From contig CM065814.1 of assembly GCA_033398695.1 (NCBI GenBank), forward strand, positions 77,766,358-77,830,357: DNA of 64,000 bases. Direction: 5' to 3'. The DNA comes from Orobanche coerulescens. Lineage: Eukaryota; Streptophyta; Magnoliopsida; Lamiales; Orobanchaceae. Below the pieces are notes generated by a model. It saw only the letters and a program-made list of their open reading frames with translations, did no database searches and had not been told where the DNA came from. The position numbers and the translations under genes are program-made. The number at the start of each line of letters is the position of its first letter. Positions within the stretch are counted from its first letter, which is position 1. Of the stretch, positions 24,957 to 38,136 are shown piece by piece.

Positions 24957-25944
24957 TGTAACACCCCCAAAACCATCCGGGATATTACAGCGCCGTGGGT
25001 CCCGCGCCGGAACCCACCAGGCTAAAAACCGTTTACAAAACCAATTCAAAAACGCCAAAAGGCTGATGACGGTAATATTTTGCAAATACTCAAATATTTT
25101 CAAAAACATAATTCTAAAATACCGTCATAAAATACCATCTGAAAATACAAGGCGAAGTGCCAAATCTCGATAGTTCAAAATGTACGTTAAGACGCCGCTT
25201 AAACGTACCGATAAAATAGTTTAGGAAAAGGTTTAACGAAATAACCCACGTTCGCAAAGTGCCAAAAGGGCCATTTAAAATACCCACACGCAGCGGATAA
25301 AGATACCGAAAAGCCATTTTGAAATATACACACGCAGCGGATAAATGCAGTTCAAAATACACATTTGCAATGAAATGAATAACCTGAAAAGAAATACTCG
25401 ATACTCCAAAACATGCCACCGCCAGTATCACATCGGGAAGCTCATCCCTTCACGACCGCTACTAGCTCGATCTCCGAGTACCTAAAAATAAAGCCCACGA
25501 CGGGGTCAACCACAATACTCAATATTGATATCGATCACATCATCATAAATAATTACATACCAATATAATAATACTGTAAGAATACTACCAACGTAATCTT
25601 ACCATTATAACCTTACCAATTCATGGCAATCCAAACCAAATCGATCCTTACCATAATTCACATTTCGCATTCTCAAATGACGAAAAGAAATCAACAATTA
25701 TCTGTACCGTATTCCAAAATACCAACAAGCCTCCAAACCTCATCATAACTTATAAGTGTGGAAATAATCCAACCTGTGCCAAATCCTGTCCGTCGGATCG
25801 CACAATCAAATCTCAATTTGGGTAAAACCAAATATACACGATATATTTGTAGGTCAAATTTCCAAAGAACAATGATAACAAGTACCGCAACATCGACGTA
25901 CAGTCCAAATACTCATACGATCATCACAATGATCAAAACAATAG

Positions 25945-26110
25945 GTCAACCGAGAATATTATCGACATGATGACTCCAATACGATCAATAAATGATCAAT
26001 GATAACTGAGAATACCCTCGATATGGTAGACTCCAAATAATCAACAAAGGACCAACTACAACTGAGAATACCCTCAACAAGGTAGACTCCAAATGATCAA
26101 CAATAATGGA
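25945..26110. repeat. Three-unit tandem repeat in the large LTR
   Basis: Three units of about 55 bases share a core of ACTGAGAATACCCTCAAC followed by GGTAGACTCCAAATGATCAA. They begin near 25945, 25999 and 26055. The same array lies at about 30673-30840 in the other LTR. Confidence 0.8.
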
Positions 26111-27548
26111 TCTCAAAGAAATAACTTTGACTGTCGAACATACCCCTCGGGCGTATGAACAACCAGTCGCAAACCGTCGAACATATCCAATCATACATGG
26201 ACTATGAAACGACAAAAATATACGGCTCAAAGATGAACATCACAGTACGCCCGATCCTGAAATGTGTCCGTGCACAAGCCACCCCGGGTATCGATCAAAT
26301 ACACGTGTGGACTTGTACCTAATTAGCCTCACGAAACTACGTCTCATGTGCACGGTTCAATGCGGAATAATATCAACACATAACCATAGTGTGCCCAGCT
26401 AAAAATCCTACACAATAACCAATCGAAACGCAGATATGATTCCAGATATGTCACGATGAAACATGACAACGAATTCAATAAATCACATATCCAATAAGGA
26501 TCAAAAGACTCACCGAAGTGAACAACAACAGACTGGCAATGAAAAGTCGACACGACTAATCAATATCCAAAACAACAATCATGGGATCATCATCCCCGAC
26601 AAATGATCAAAACGATCAACGATCTCAATACAATCAGCCCTGGGATCATCATCCCTCAACGAAATAATCAATACGAATCCACATCGAACATATACAATAA
26701 TTCCTCAAAACAATTATTCTCATAACTGAACAATACTGGAATTACCTCAAGCCGAAGACAATATCCTTTCCACGAACCAACATCCCTGAACGAATACACA
26801 GTTATACGAATAATCTCAAATAAGGTACCATCCATTCAATACCAATAAATCTTTATCCCGATACTTATGTCATCACCTTAACTATCCTCGATATACGATA
26901 TACTATACCCTTGATCGAAGATAACTCACGTCTTCCTTGAACACAATTAAATCATATACCTTCTGATTTAATACAATCCAGAGCACGATATACAACTCAT
27001 TAACCGACAACTTACCTTTCTAACAGCATTGCTATACGAATTATAAATGAAATGAAAACGAAACCATTCATCAAATATTATAAACTGAACAAGTATGAAC
27101 TTGCCTCGATACCGATACCACGAAGCTATTACCAGAATCCATTGCCTTCGTCCCCGAGCTCCTAAGCCCCGACCAAAAGCAACCTACGAACTCTCCAACT
27201 TTAACCGCAACACAACGACCATAATCAACGCTCAATTATCGCGACCTAATGCAATAATCAAATAACAACACATCCGATAATAATCAATAACCGGTATAAC
27301 CAACCAATCAAACTCAACGGTTCAACAATACCTCGATCATTTACAAAACCGAACAATACAACTCAAACAATTACGAACTCATATCAACAATACAAGCCGA
27401 AATCCGATAAATCATAATTATCAATCAATATCCGATCAATAAACCCAACAGTTCCACAATATCTCGATTAAACGCAGTCTTAAACAATCCAGTTCAAACC
27501 ATCACGAGTTCATAATCTCAACACGAAAATACTACACTGTCTGCCTAC

Positions 27549-27632
27549 TTAGCGCACGTTAAACTCATAATGTAGCGTTCGCTAAGTCGTTCCCGATAGC
27601 GTGCGCTAGCCAATATGCTTAGCGTGCGCTAA
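27549..27632. repeat. Palindrome group in R/U5 of the large LTR
   Basis: Four near-palindromes of the TAGCGTGCGCTA type lie at 27549-27562, 27573-27584, 27597-27608 and 27619-27632. The matching group in the other LTR is at about 32276-32360. This group is downstream of the TATA box in the element's direction. Confidence 0.85.
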
Positions 27633-28496
27633 TGCTACACAGATGCATGCATTCCAGCATTGACTAACACTTTGCGGCTATGAATATGAATGTAATGAAA
27701 ACCATACTCCAAGATCAAACACAACCTTCCAGATCCAAACTCATCATCATACTCGAATCATATTCGTATTCTTATACGAATATTATATCAAAACACATAA
27801 CTTGGCTCTAGATACGAATATCCCATATTCATATCCAAAACACCAACACCTTCTATACATAATCGTCATATCCTATAATTTCAGAGCTCTTCAAGAACAT
27901 GAAATATCCGACATCACATTCAAAACAACATAATCCGAGGTATATATCATAATGTTTATCATTTTCTTCGTCATGCAAATTACATAATCAAACCAACCCG
28001 ATAACAAGGATCCTCTCATACATAATCTGGAATATAACCTCATATCATGATTTAACTCATCTAAATCAACCACTGAAATCATCATGATTCAGAAATCCAT
28101 GATTCAACCTCATCAAGTTAAACGAATCACCATTAACATCAAGAATCTTAAATAACATCCGAAAACTCTTATCATAATCCCATAAAATCTCATATAATAT
28201 CGTCACACGATTATCCAACATGTTCCTCACATGTAATCATCCTTAAAAACAAACAACTAACAAGGGATACGAATATTACCTGGATTTAGATGAACCAAGA
28301 AGAAGAACACTTGAACTCCATTCCAAGAATCATGAGTAACTTGAAGAACAAGGCTTGAATCCATGCTCTCTATCTTAATCTTGTTAAAAATCACCACCTC
28401 ACCGTGTATGGGAACCTCAAGATCCTCCAAAATCTCTCTCTATTGACTGAAGGAGAAAGAATGGACTAAATGCATCTCAAAACCCGTATGTCCCCT

Positions 28497-28503
28497 TTTT
28501 ATA
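28497..28503 (-). promoter_or_regulatory. Likely TATA box of the large LTR
   Basis: The minus strand reads CTTTATAAAAAGGGG at 28506-28492. The U3 palindrome cluster ends just upstream. The same box lies at 33225-33231 in the other LTR. Confidence 0.6.
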
Positions 28504-28513
28504 AAGTGTATTA

Positions 28514-28982
28514 CGAGCGTGCGCTAAACCTTATGTTTAGCGTGCACTACGGCCTTAGCGTGCGCTAACCGACTTTGTTAGCATGCGCTATCGAACGTGA
28601 GCTTACGTACGTAATGCCCATGCATTAGCGTACGTAACTTACACTGTTTAAAGTACGCAAGTCCTTGCATTTAGCGTGCGCTAATATCACTTGACTTGCT
28701 ACAGTCTACGTACCGCATGTGCCTCCACATGCCGATCTGACGAGGATAAGATTCCTTTTGACCGATCTACAATTAGCGTGCGCTAAGCCTCATGCTTTAG
28801 CATGCGCTAATACTTCAAGACAACAACCGTTGACTTACCAGAACGTGCGCCGAAAGCAACCGGGTCCACACGCAGATTCCTTCCGATATGACTGCATTTA
28901 GCGTGCGCTACATTCCGCCTCTAGCGTGTGCTAACCATGAACGATAGCGTGCGCTATACTTGAACATTAGCGCGCGCTAATC
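28514..28982. repeat. U3 palindrome cluster, large LTR
   Basis: About a dozen copies of TTAGCGTGCGCTAA or variants (for example near 28537, 28556, 28671, 28773, 28909, 28945 and 28967), plus TTACGTACGTAA at about 28603-28614. The unit is a palindrome apart from the central TG. The cluster begins about 10 bases upstream of the TATA box in the element's direction. Confidence 0.88.
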
Positions 28983-29292
28983 AGGCTATACTTAGCCATT
29001 TTCCAATTCTCCTCGTCCGTCTCGACATACCAAAATACGAACGTACTGCATACTGAATACATGTATTGGATCCAATAACATCATCATATGATATACCCAA
29101 TATCAAAAGTACGATAACCTGATACACTGTATCCTCAAAATAATTGTCGAACAACTACGACAGTTATACGAGTACAAATACAGCTGCCTCAGTTCTCAAT
29201 TTATTTTGTCCATACTATATAGACACCAAGCCATCCAGGATATCTTAGATAAAATAACGCGAAAAATTCATACTGAAAATTCGGGTATTACA

Positions 29293-29683
29293 TACTACCC
29301 CCCTTAAAATAAGTTTCGTCCTCGAAACTTGCAACCTGTCGCCAACAACAGATAAATCCAAAATTTTCCAACTCATCACAAAACAATCAAGTGTCGCCAC
29401 AAGCGAATAACTAAACCAATATACTTACAGGTGCGTGAAGCCAATGATCTCCCGTGATACTAGCACACGACTCCCACACAAAGTCTCAAAACAATACCAA
29501 CACACGCCAATATCACAAATAACAATTGAGAAGATCTCAAAAATTTTGGAAACTCCAAAATCGGTTTGACTCAAAAGTCAGAAAAAAAAAATCATTTTCA
29601 AAAGTCACGCTACTACCGTCCCGGTAGAGCCACATAACACACACGCCCGGGTTTCACAAAACCCAAGCTCTGATACCATCTTC
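29293..29683 (-). other. Interior of the large-LTR element: polypurine tract, primer site, no gene
   Basis: On the minus strand the interior starts with TGGTATCAGAGC (29678-29667), an exact match to the initiator tRNA-Met primer site. It ends with TTTCGAGGACGAAACTTATT and a TTAAGGGGGGTAGTA polypurine tract. The first of these two end motifs is also found at the end of pol in chromodomain gypsy elements (compare 272-304). It suggests an internal deletion that removed everything from gag to the end of pol. No frame of note is left. Confidence 0.9.
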
Positions 29684-32600
29684 TGTAACACCCCCAAAAC
29701 CATCCGGGATATTACAGCGCCGTGGGTCCCGCGCCAGAACCCACCAGGCTAAAAACCGTTTACAAAACCAATTCAAAAACGCCAAAAGGCTGATGACGGT
29801 AATATTTTGCAAATACTCAAATATTTTCAAAAACATAATTCTAAAATACCGTCATAAAATACCATCTGAAAATACAAGGCGAAGTGCCAAATCTCGATAG
29901 TTCAAAATGTACGTTAAGACGCCGCTTAAACGTACCGATAAAATAGTTTACGAAAAGGTTTAACGAAATAACCCACGTTCGCAAAGTGCCAAAAGGGCCA
30001 TTTAAAATACCCACACACAGCGGATAAAGATACCGAAAAGCCATTTTGAAATATACACACGCAGCGGATAAATGCAGTTCAAAATACACATTTGCAGCGG
30101 AAATGAATAACCAGAAAAGAAATACTCGATACTCCAAAACATGCCACCGCCAGTATCACATCGGGAAGCTCATCCCTTCACGACCGCTACTAGCTCGATC
30201 TCCGAGTACCTAAAAATAAAGCCCACGAAGGGGTCAGCCACAATACTCAATATTGATATCGATCACATCATCATAAATAATTACATACCAATATAATAAT
30301 ACTGTAAGAATACTACCAACGTAATCTTACCATTATAACCTTACCAATTCATGGCAATCCAAACCAAATCGATCCTTACCATAATTCACATTTCGCATTC
30401 TCAAATGACGAAAAGAAATCAACAATTATCTGTACCGTATTCCAAAATACCAACAAGCCTCCAAACCTCATCATAACTTATAAGTGTGGAAATAATCCAA
30501 CCTGTGCCAAATCCTGTCCGTCGGATCGCACAATCAAATCTTAATTTGGGTAAAACCAAATATACACGATACATCTGTAGGTCAAATTTCCAAAGAACAA
30601 TGATAACAAGTACCGCAACATCGACGTACAGTCCAAATACTCATACGACCATCACAATGATCAAAACAATAGGTCAACCGAGAATATTATCGACATGATG
30701 ACTCCAATACGATCAATAAATGATCAACGATAACTGAGAATACCCTCAACATGGTAGACTCCAAATAATCAACAAAGGACCAACTATAACCGAGAATACC
30801 CTCAACAAGGTAGACTCCAAATGATCAACAATAATGGATCTCAAAGAAATAACTTTGACTGTCGAACATACCCCTCGGGCGTATGAATAACCAGTCGCAA
30901 ACCGTCGAACATATCCAATCATACATGGACTATGAAACGACAAAAATATATGGCTCAAAGATGGACATCACAGTACGCCCAATCCGGAAATGTGTCCGTG
31001 CACAAGCCACCCCGGGTATCGATCAAATACACGTGTGGTCTTGTACCTAATTAGCCTCACGAAACTACGTCTCGTGTGCACGGTTCAATGCGGAATAATA
31101 TCAACACATAACCATAGTGTGCCCAGCTAAAAATCCTACACAATAACCAATCGGAACGCAGATATGATTCCAGATATGTCACGATGCAACATTACAACGA
31201 ATTCAATAAATCACATATCCAATAAGGATCAACAGACTCACCGAAGTGAACAACAACAGACTGGCAATGAAAAGTCGACACGACTAATCAATATCCAAAA
31301 CAACAATCCTGGGATCATCATCCCCGACAAATGATCAACACGATCAACGATATCAATACAATCAGCCCTGGGATCATCATCCCTCAACGAAATAATCAAT
31401 ACGAATCCACATCGAACATATACAATAATTCCTCAAAACAATTATTCTCATAACTGAACAATACTGGAATTACCTCAAGCCGAAGATAATATCCTTTCCA
31501 CGAACCAACATCCCTGAAGGAATACACAGTTATAAGAATAATCTCAAATAAGGTACCATCCATTCAATACCAATAAATCTTTATCCTGATACTTATGTCA
31601 TCACGCTAACTATTCTCGATATCCGATATACTATACCCTTGATCGAAGATAACTCACGTCTTCCTTGAACACAATTAAATCATATACCTTCTGATTTAAT
31701 ACAAGCCAGAGCACGATATACAACTCATTAACCGACAACTTACCTTTCTAACAACATTGCTATACGAATTATAAATGAAATGAAAACGAAACCATTCATC
31801 AAATATTATAAACTGAACAAGTATGAACTTGCCTCGATACCGATACCACGAAGCTGTTACCAGAATCCATTGCCTTCGTCCCCGAGCTCCTAAGCCCCGA
31901 CCAACAGCAACCTACGAACTCTCCAATTTTGACCGCAACACAACGGCCATAATCAACGCTCAATTATCGCGACCTAATGCAATAATCAAATAACAACACA
32001 TCCGATAATAATCAATGACCGGTATAACCAACCAATCAAACTCAACGGTTCAACAATACCTCGATCATTTACAAAACCGAACAATACAACTCAAACAATT
32101 ACGAACTCATATCAACAATACAAGCCGAAATCCGATAAATCATAATTATCAATCAATAACCGATCAATAAACCCAACAGTTCCACAATATCTCGATTAAA
32201 CACAGTCTTAAACAATCCAGTTCAAACCATCACGAGTTCATAATCTCAACACGAAAATACTACACTGTCTGCCTACTTAGCGCACGTTAAACTCATAACG
32301 TAGCGTGCGCTAAGTCGTTCCCGATAGCGTGCGCTAGCCAGTATGCTTAACGTGCGCTAATGCTACACAGATGCATGCATTCCAGCATTGACTAACACTT
32401 TGCGGCTACGAATATGAATGTAATGAAAACCATACTCCAAGATCAAACACAACCTTCCAGATCCAAACTCATCATCATACTCGAATCATATTCGTATTCT
32501 TATACGAATATTATATCAAAACACATAACTTGGCTCTAGATACGAATATCCCATATTCATATCCAAAACACCAACACCTTCTATACATAATCGTCATATC

Positions 32601-33696
32601 CTATAATTTCAGAGCTCTTCAAGAACATGAAATATCCGACATCACGTTCAAAACAACATAATCCGAGGTATATATCATAATGTTTATCATTTTCTTCATC
32701 ATGCAAATTACATAATCAAACCAACCCGATAACAAGGATCATCTCATACATAATCTGGAATATAACCTCATATCATGATTTAACTCATCTAAATCAACCA
32801 CTGAAATCATCATGATTCAGAAATCCATGATTCAACCTCATCAAGTTAAACGAATAACCATTAACATGAAGAATCTTAAATAACATCCGAAAACTCTTAT
32901 CATAATCCCATAAAATCTCATATAATATCGTCACACGATTATCCAACATGTTCCTCACATGTAATCATCCTTAAAAACAAACAACTAACAAGGGATACGA
33001 ATATTACCTGGATTTAGATGAACCAAGAAGAAGAACACTTGAACTCCATTCCAAGAATCATGAGTAACTTGAAGAACAAGGCTTGAATCCATGCTCTCTA
33101 TCTTAATCTTGTTAAAAATCACCACCTCACCGTGTATGGGAACCTCAAGATCCTCCCAAATCTCTCTCTATCGACTGAAGGAGAAAGATTGGACTAAATG
33201 CATCTCAAAACCCGTATGTCCCCTTTTTATAAAGTGTATTACTAGCGTGCGCTAAACCTTATGTTTAGCGTGCGCTACGGCCTTAGCGTGCGCTAACCGA
33301 CTTTGTTAGCGTGCGGTATCGCCTCTAGCGTGCGCTAACCATGAACGATAGCGTGCGCTATACTTGAACATTAGCGCGCGCTAATCAGGCTATACTTAGC
33401 CATTTTCCAATTCTCCTCGTCCGTCTCGACATACCAAAATACGAACATACTGCATACTGAATACATGTACTGGATCCAATAACATCATCATATGATATAC
33501 CCAATATCAAAAGTACGATAACCTGATACACTGTATCCTCAAAATAATTATCGAACAACTACGACAGTTATACGAGTACAAATACAGCTGCCTCAGTTCT
33601 CAATTTATTTTGTCCATACTATATAGACACCAAGCCATCCAGTATATCTTAGATAAAATAACGCGAAAAATTCATACTGAAAATTCGGGTATTACA
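29684..33696 (-). repeat. Large-LTR element, 5' LTR
   Basis: The LTR is 4,013 bases and nearly identical to the partner at 24957-29292. It lacks one block of about 320 bases in U3 (joint near 33321) and has scattered substitutions. Termini and TATA box are kept. The short frames in it are shared shadows, not genes. Confidence 0.92.
33242..33384. repeat. U3 palindrome cluster in the 5' large LTR, shortened
   Basis: TAGCGTGCGCTA-type motifs lie between 33242 and 33384. Part of the cluster has been lost with the 320-base deletion relative to the 3' LTR. The remaining copies still sit directly upstream of the TATA box at 33225-33231 (minus strand). Confidence 0.85.
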
Positions 33697-33701
33697 ATTA
33701 A

Positions 33702-35954
33702 ACCCGGCCGGAACATCACTCTGCACCCTCGTCGTCATGAAGCTCCAGTAGTTGTTTCCCTGCTCTCCTAGATCCTGAACACAAACAAATGTTCACCCCC
33801 AAAAGGTTAGCACAACGATGCTAGTACAAGTACGATAATCATACAACAGTGATTTAATCAACAATAATCATAACAAGTTTCTTCAGTGAGAAATAACAAC
33901 AACACATATCACATCATAACAGTCCCAAACATACTCATGGTATTCCAATGATCCAGCGCACACAGCTATAGATTCTCATGACGATCCCTTCGGACCAAAG
34001 CATGGTGGAACTACCTGTCCAACGATCCAGCGCACACATCTATAGATTTCCCATGATGATTCCCGTCGGATCAACGCATGGTGGACAATTAATCACAACC
34101 CATGTACACAGTACAATCATAACATAACTGACATAATACGGACAATTCTAATTAATGTACTTGCCTCGATTCGATGACAATGATAAAACTCCCACAAATA
34201 TCAAAACACTCGAAGGTCGTCCCCTTCGATCAATCACGTTGCTAAGCTCGAACCTTAACAACAGAAATAATATAGAATTCATATCATGTCGAACGAACAT
34301 CTAATAATTCAAATTACGGTCGAAAGTTCATAAAAACGTAACCTGCCTGACCTGCTTAACATACGTTACGTACCCTCGGTAGCATACATTAAGCTTACTC
34401 GTTAGCGTACGTAAGCTACAAAGTCTAGCGTACGCTAACTATGTGTCTACAGTTCCTCTCTGATCAGTCGACTTGACTTGTCTGATGATATAAAGTACGT
34501 TACGTACCAAACATAGCGTACGTTAACTAAGCCCGATAGCGTACGTTAACTATATAGTTTAGTGTACGCTAAATATGCATGACAGTCTCTCACTGGGCAG
34601 ACGACTGTCTTAATTGTGATGAAGCTAACAAAATCCTCAATGATTAACGTATGTTATCTCTATATATATCATGTTCATACAATTTTAAATGATCTTACGG
34701 ATTCAATCATCTTCGAAATTCAAGGATACGTATATCATCACAACACTATATTTAATCTTGATTACAATTATTATTTGAAATTCGGTGAACTAAGGTTGAT
34801 GCGCTAGATTCCAATACATTCAACTTCGTCTTAAAGATTAACTAACAATTTCAACTTTATAAGAAATGATACAACCTGTGATGATTCCTTCTTAAGCCCG
34901 ATTAACTACGGTGATAACAACTCCATCTCTTCGATCACTATGGCAACGCTATTCAATAAGGATAATCAATCTCAGAATATTATTCTCAACATTTGATGTA
35001 ATAGGATTCCAACTATGATGTTGCAACAATGATATCCTATATATAATCATCCCAACTTCTAGACATGATGTTTGTTTGAATAATTCATCAATGGAAACTA
35101 AATATCTTGATAACATGATCATCATATCCTTAATAATAAGAATCCAAGGTTGGAGATAGTGTTAACATACCTTTAGATGAAGAAAGCACGGAGACAATAG
35201 GTAGAATCCAGCTCCGGTTGTTTGTGTGCCAATCCAAAATGATTCTCCACTTCAATGACCGGTATAAGTGATCTTCAATCCTCATTGACCAAGTAGAGAT
35301 GGTTTATATGTGTTTAAGGAGGCTGGGATAACTCTGGGCACGAAGTATGCTGAAGGCTAGGTGAAATAAACGAGCTGAAATGAAATGGGGTGATGTCTTA
35401 TTTATAATATTCTGTCCTTAACGTACGTTAGCCTTCGAGCATAATGTTCGTTAGCCTCTTAGAGTACGCTACCAAGATACCTTTAGCGTACACTATTGTT
35501 ACTGATAGTTAACTGACCTCATTCTGAACTCGATTACGTACGTTACACCATCAAATTACGTACGTGAGCAACACACTATAGCGTACGCTAGACATGATCA
35601 TTAGCGTACGTTAACCATCGTTTACTTCAAAAGTGTCCAGGTTCATCCGTGGGAATCTTATCCGGACCCATGTCCGGCTGGCACATGTGCTAGCCGCCCA
35701 GCTCAATTATTGGGTGGTTAACGCACGCTACGCTACATTCGTAGCGTACGCTAACTCCGACTGATAACGTATGTTAAGCTTCCTTGTTAACGTACGTTAT
35801 CACGTATATGCATGGGAAAATTGACATGTTGCCGTACTCATGTACAATGATATAAATATGAGAAATATCATACTTCGATTATCATTATCATCAATCCGAA
35901 TAATACATGGTTCAACAACAGATGAAATACTCAATCATTAATCCGGATATTACA
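33702..35954 (-). repeat. Solo gypsy LTR (Gyp3), segment 2
   Basis: Continues Gyp3 after the second ATTAA. The minus strand begins TGTAATATCCGGATT at 35954. A TATAAATA box lies at 35406-35399 (minus strand), with palindromes upstream at about 35417-35800 and a second group at 34330-34580. A short repeat built on GATCCAGCGCACAC occurs at about 33950 and 34024. Total LTR length without the insert is about 2.5 kb. No interior is attached and the duplication TATAT flanks it, so it is a solo LTR left by recombination between LTRs. Confidence 0.85.
35417..35800. repeat. U3 palindrome cluster, Gyp3
   Basis: Perfect palindromes include TAGCGTACGCTA (35742-35753) and TAACGTACGTTA (35788-35799). Variants lie near 35420, 35535, 35565, 35582 and 35602. 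All surround a CGTACG or TACGTA core. The cluster begins about 10 bases upstream of the TATA box in the element's direction. Confidence 0.87.
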
Positions 35955-35959
35955 TATAT

Positions 35960-36351
35960 GAGATCATAAGATGTATTACTTATTATGTTGTGTAGATTCG
36001 ATTTTTCTTAAAAGGACGGTTCCTCTTTCGGATGTCGAAATGCCCCTTATGTATTGAATCAATCTATTATCTTTCTATGTCGATTGGATTCAATATACAA
36101 CATTAGGTTTTATGAAAATAACTCAAAAAATCATCTAAGGTTTAGAAGTATATTCCTATCCTCTAGAAGAACTTAGAGTGAAAATCATTTGACCTAATCA
36201 ACATATTATCTTTCAAAATATATTTAGATCATAAATATCATCATTTATTGGACAAATAAATAAAGATTGTAAAACAATGAAAATTACACACAATAATAAG
36301 TAATCCATAATAGATTTTTTACAACTTAAATAGCATGACAAACATTGTTTA
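35960..36351 (-). repeat. Athila-like LTR, segment 2
   Basis: AT-rich LTR sequence between the Gyp3 insertion (after TATAT) and the Gyp4 insertion (before and including GTTTA at 36347-36351). No frame is supported; the 90-codon minus frame crossing 36352 is chance. Confidence 0.7.
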
Positions 36352-36499
36352 TGTAATGCCCGGATAATTATTGTGTATTTATATTGTATTCGAACTTGTA
36401 ATATTCGACTTCGTGGCGTTATTAATCGATGATTGGTTTCCCGTATTCGTATCCCATTGTTTTTGTATACCCAACATTTTTGCATGCATGGTTCTGCAC

Positions 36500-36895
36500 G
36501 TCATAACGTGCGCTAGGTGATGATCCTAGCGTACACTACCACTGCAATATAACGTACGTTATATGTTTAGTTTAAGGTACGTAACCTTTAGCCAATTCGA
36601 GATCAGACAAGGGTCGGCGTGTGGGGGCCAGTGAAGATTTATGAGATGCTCTTCGTGAACCTGGACGGCTTTCCAGCTAAGCAAGTCAACGGGACTTAAC
36701 GCACGCTAGGGTGGATTATTAATGTACACCAAAGTCCTATCGATTACGTACGTAAACCAGTATGATAACGTACGTAAGCGAATGCCAAAATCAAGTCAGT
36801 GAGTTTTGGCCAAATGTTAACGTACGCTAAGGATCGAGTATAGCGTACGCTAAGGACATTACGTACGTAATGGAGTATTGGTAACGTACGTAATG
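36500..36895. repeat. U3 palindrome cluster, Gyp4 5' LTR
   Basis: The longest perfect palindrome is 18 bases (36547-36564, centred on CGTACG). Others are TTACGTACGTAA (36744-36755), TAGCGTACGCTA (36841-36852) and CATTACGTACGTAATG (36857-36872). Further variants lie near 36505, 36525, 36579, 36768, 36818 and 36882. The 3' LTR copy of the cluster is at about 43815-44212. Confidence 0.9.
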
Positions 36896-36905
36896 GTTAG
36901 AAATC

Positions 36906-36915
36906 TATTTATATA
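36906..36915 (+). promoter_or_regulatory. Likely TATA box of Gyp4
   Basis: TATTTATATA, followed by a C-rich and pyrimidine-rich stretch, about 15 bases after the last palindrome. The 3' LTR has TATTTATAGA at 44221-44230. Confidence 0.6.
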
Positions 36916-38136
36916 CCTCAACCCCCATTTCATTTCTTCCTCACTCCTTGGCCGATTTTCATAATCTAAAGACTATCTAACAGCATATATCCCTCATATC
37001 ATCATCTTAGCCCTATTTTTGAGAATCATAGACCTTGTGGATTGGTGTTCAAGCTTTCGGTGAAGAGTTTCTTCAAGTCTTTCATTGTTTTTCTCTTCAT
37101 TAAGGTATGTTAACTCTATACCAAGCTGGAGATTATATTCTTAGTTATATTATGAGCTTCTTACGGAAATTAATGAACTCGTTATATCGTAGTGAATCTA
37201 GCACCATGTTTAGGAGGATCATATTGGGTGAATTAAGGTTTCCGTTGTTATTAGTTGAGCCATGATCTTTAGCAATCATAAGAATGGAGTTTTCTAAGAT
37301 GAACACACCTTGATGATGCTTTCGAAACACTCTTTTGATGATCAACTTCTTACGATTTACCCCCTGTGTAAGATGAATTCAAGAAGTTGAATGTGGAGAG
37401 TGTTCAATTATAAACTTGCCTTAAAAAGAATTCTTTGTTAATCTACATATGGATGATTAGAACTAGGTAGTGATATTTCGGACAATCATTTTGAATGTAG
37501 AACTTGATAAGAAGAACTACTCGCAAAAGAACAAGAATCGTAGGGGTGAATTAACATAGAACTAGGTTGAACGTGATTATCTCACTATGTATCGTTGAGA
37601 CAACCGAACCGAGCATTTGAATTGATAATCTGAATTAAAGTATGGAGTTTAATGGTATGATGAATATACTTAGAATTGTAGACATCGGCATTGTGCCCCA
37701 TTATGATCTCTTGAATTTGCATGCCATTTTCCAAACTTAGTGTTCGTCGGGAAGTAGAACCAAGAACCGGCCATTCATTAATGATAACTCGATTATAACT
37801 TAGGGCGTTCGGTGCTCGTGTGTTAGTTTCGAGAGGTTTGTTGAATTCCTTGTTATTCCCTTGTACAAGGTGATCGATCAAGGGGCGGCGACCTTCGGAC
37901 GCGTTGACAGTCGTTGGAGTATTTAATTCTTGCCATCTTTGAGGCAAGTATAGTATTTTGAAATTTTTTCATATTGGTGATTTTGATCATGCATACTGTT
38001 TGTTCATGTTGTTTAACATGAGATTATTTTCATTGAATTGTCATGATATTCGTTATCGATTACTCGTATGTTCATGTTAATGAACTTAGAGATTTTGCAT
38101 ATATGTATGCATAGTTGTGTTTATGTATGTTATGTT

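Larger units (their letters stand above)
24957..29292 (-). repeat. Large-LTR element, 3' LTR
   Basis: The LTR is 4,336 bases and holds no supported gene. On the minus strand TATAAAA lies at 28503-28497, so U3 is about 28505-29292. One palindrome cluster is in U3 and a smaller one at 27549-27632 in R/U5. Tandem repeats occupy 25945-26110. The short frames (for example at 25114 and 25758) recur in the other LTR and are not conserved proteins. It keeps about 320 bases (about 28592-28914) that the other LTR lacks. Confidence 0.92.
24957..33696 (-). mobile_element. Non-coding element with 4-kb LTRs and a 391-bp interior
   Basis: The two LTRs (24957-29292 and 29684-33696) have termini TGTAATACCC and GGGGGTGTTACA on the minus strand. 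Between them lie only 391 bp, which hold a primer site at one end and a polypurine tract at the other. The 5-bp duplication ATTAA is perfect (24952-24956 and 33697-33701). No gag or pol is present. The layout resembles LARD elements in LTR size but TRIM elements in interior size. It would need proteins from an autonomous gypsy relative, probably of the chromodomain group given its 3' interior motif. The two LTRs are nearly identical by eye, so the insertion is recent. It inserted into Gyp3. Confidence 0.93.

Noticed and set aside
3885..29678. tRNA genes suggested by TGGTATCAGAGC matches
   Set aside because: Each match is only a 12-base primer site next to an LTR end. No cloverleaf surrounds them.
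25114..30958. Recurring 60-105 codon frames in the large LTRs
   Set aside because: Present in both LTR copies only because the LTRs are duplicates. They have no domain and lie in AT-rich, tandemly repeated sequence.
27549..36895. Repeated short palindromes suggesting a CRISPR-like or satellite array
   Set aside because: Spacing and intervening sequence are irregular, the words vary, and all lie within LTRs of a plant genome. They are better treated as LTR promoter-side motifs.
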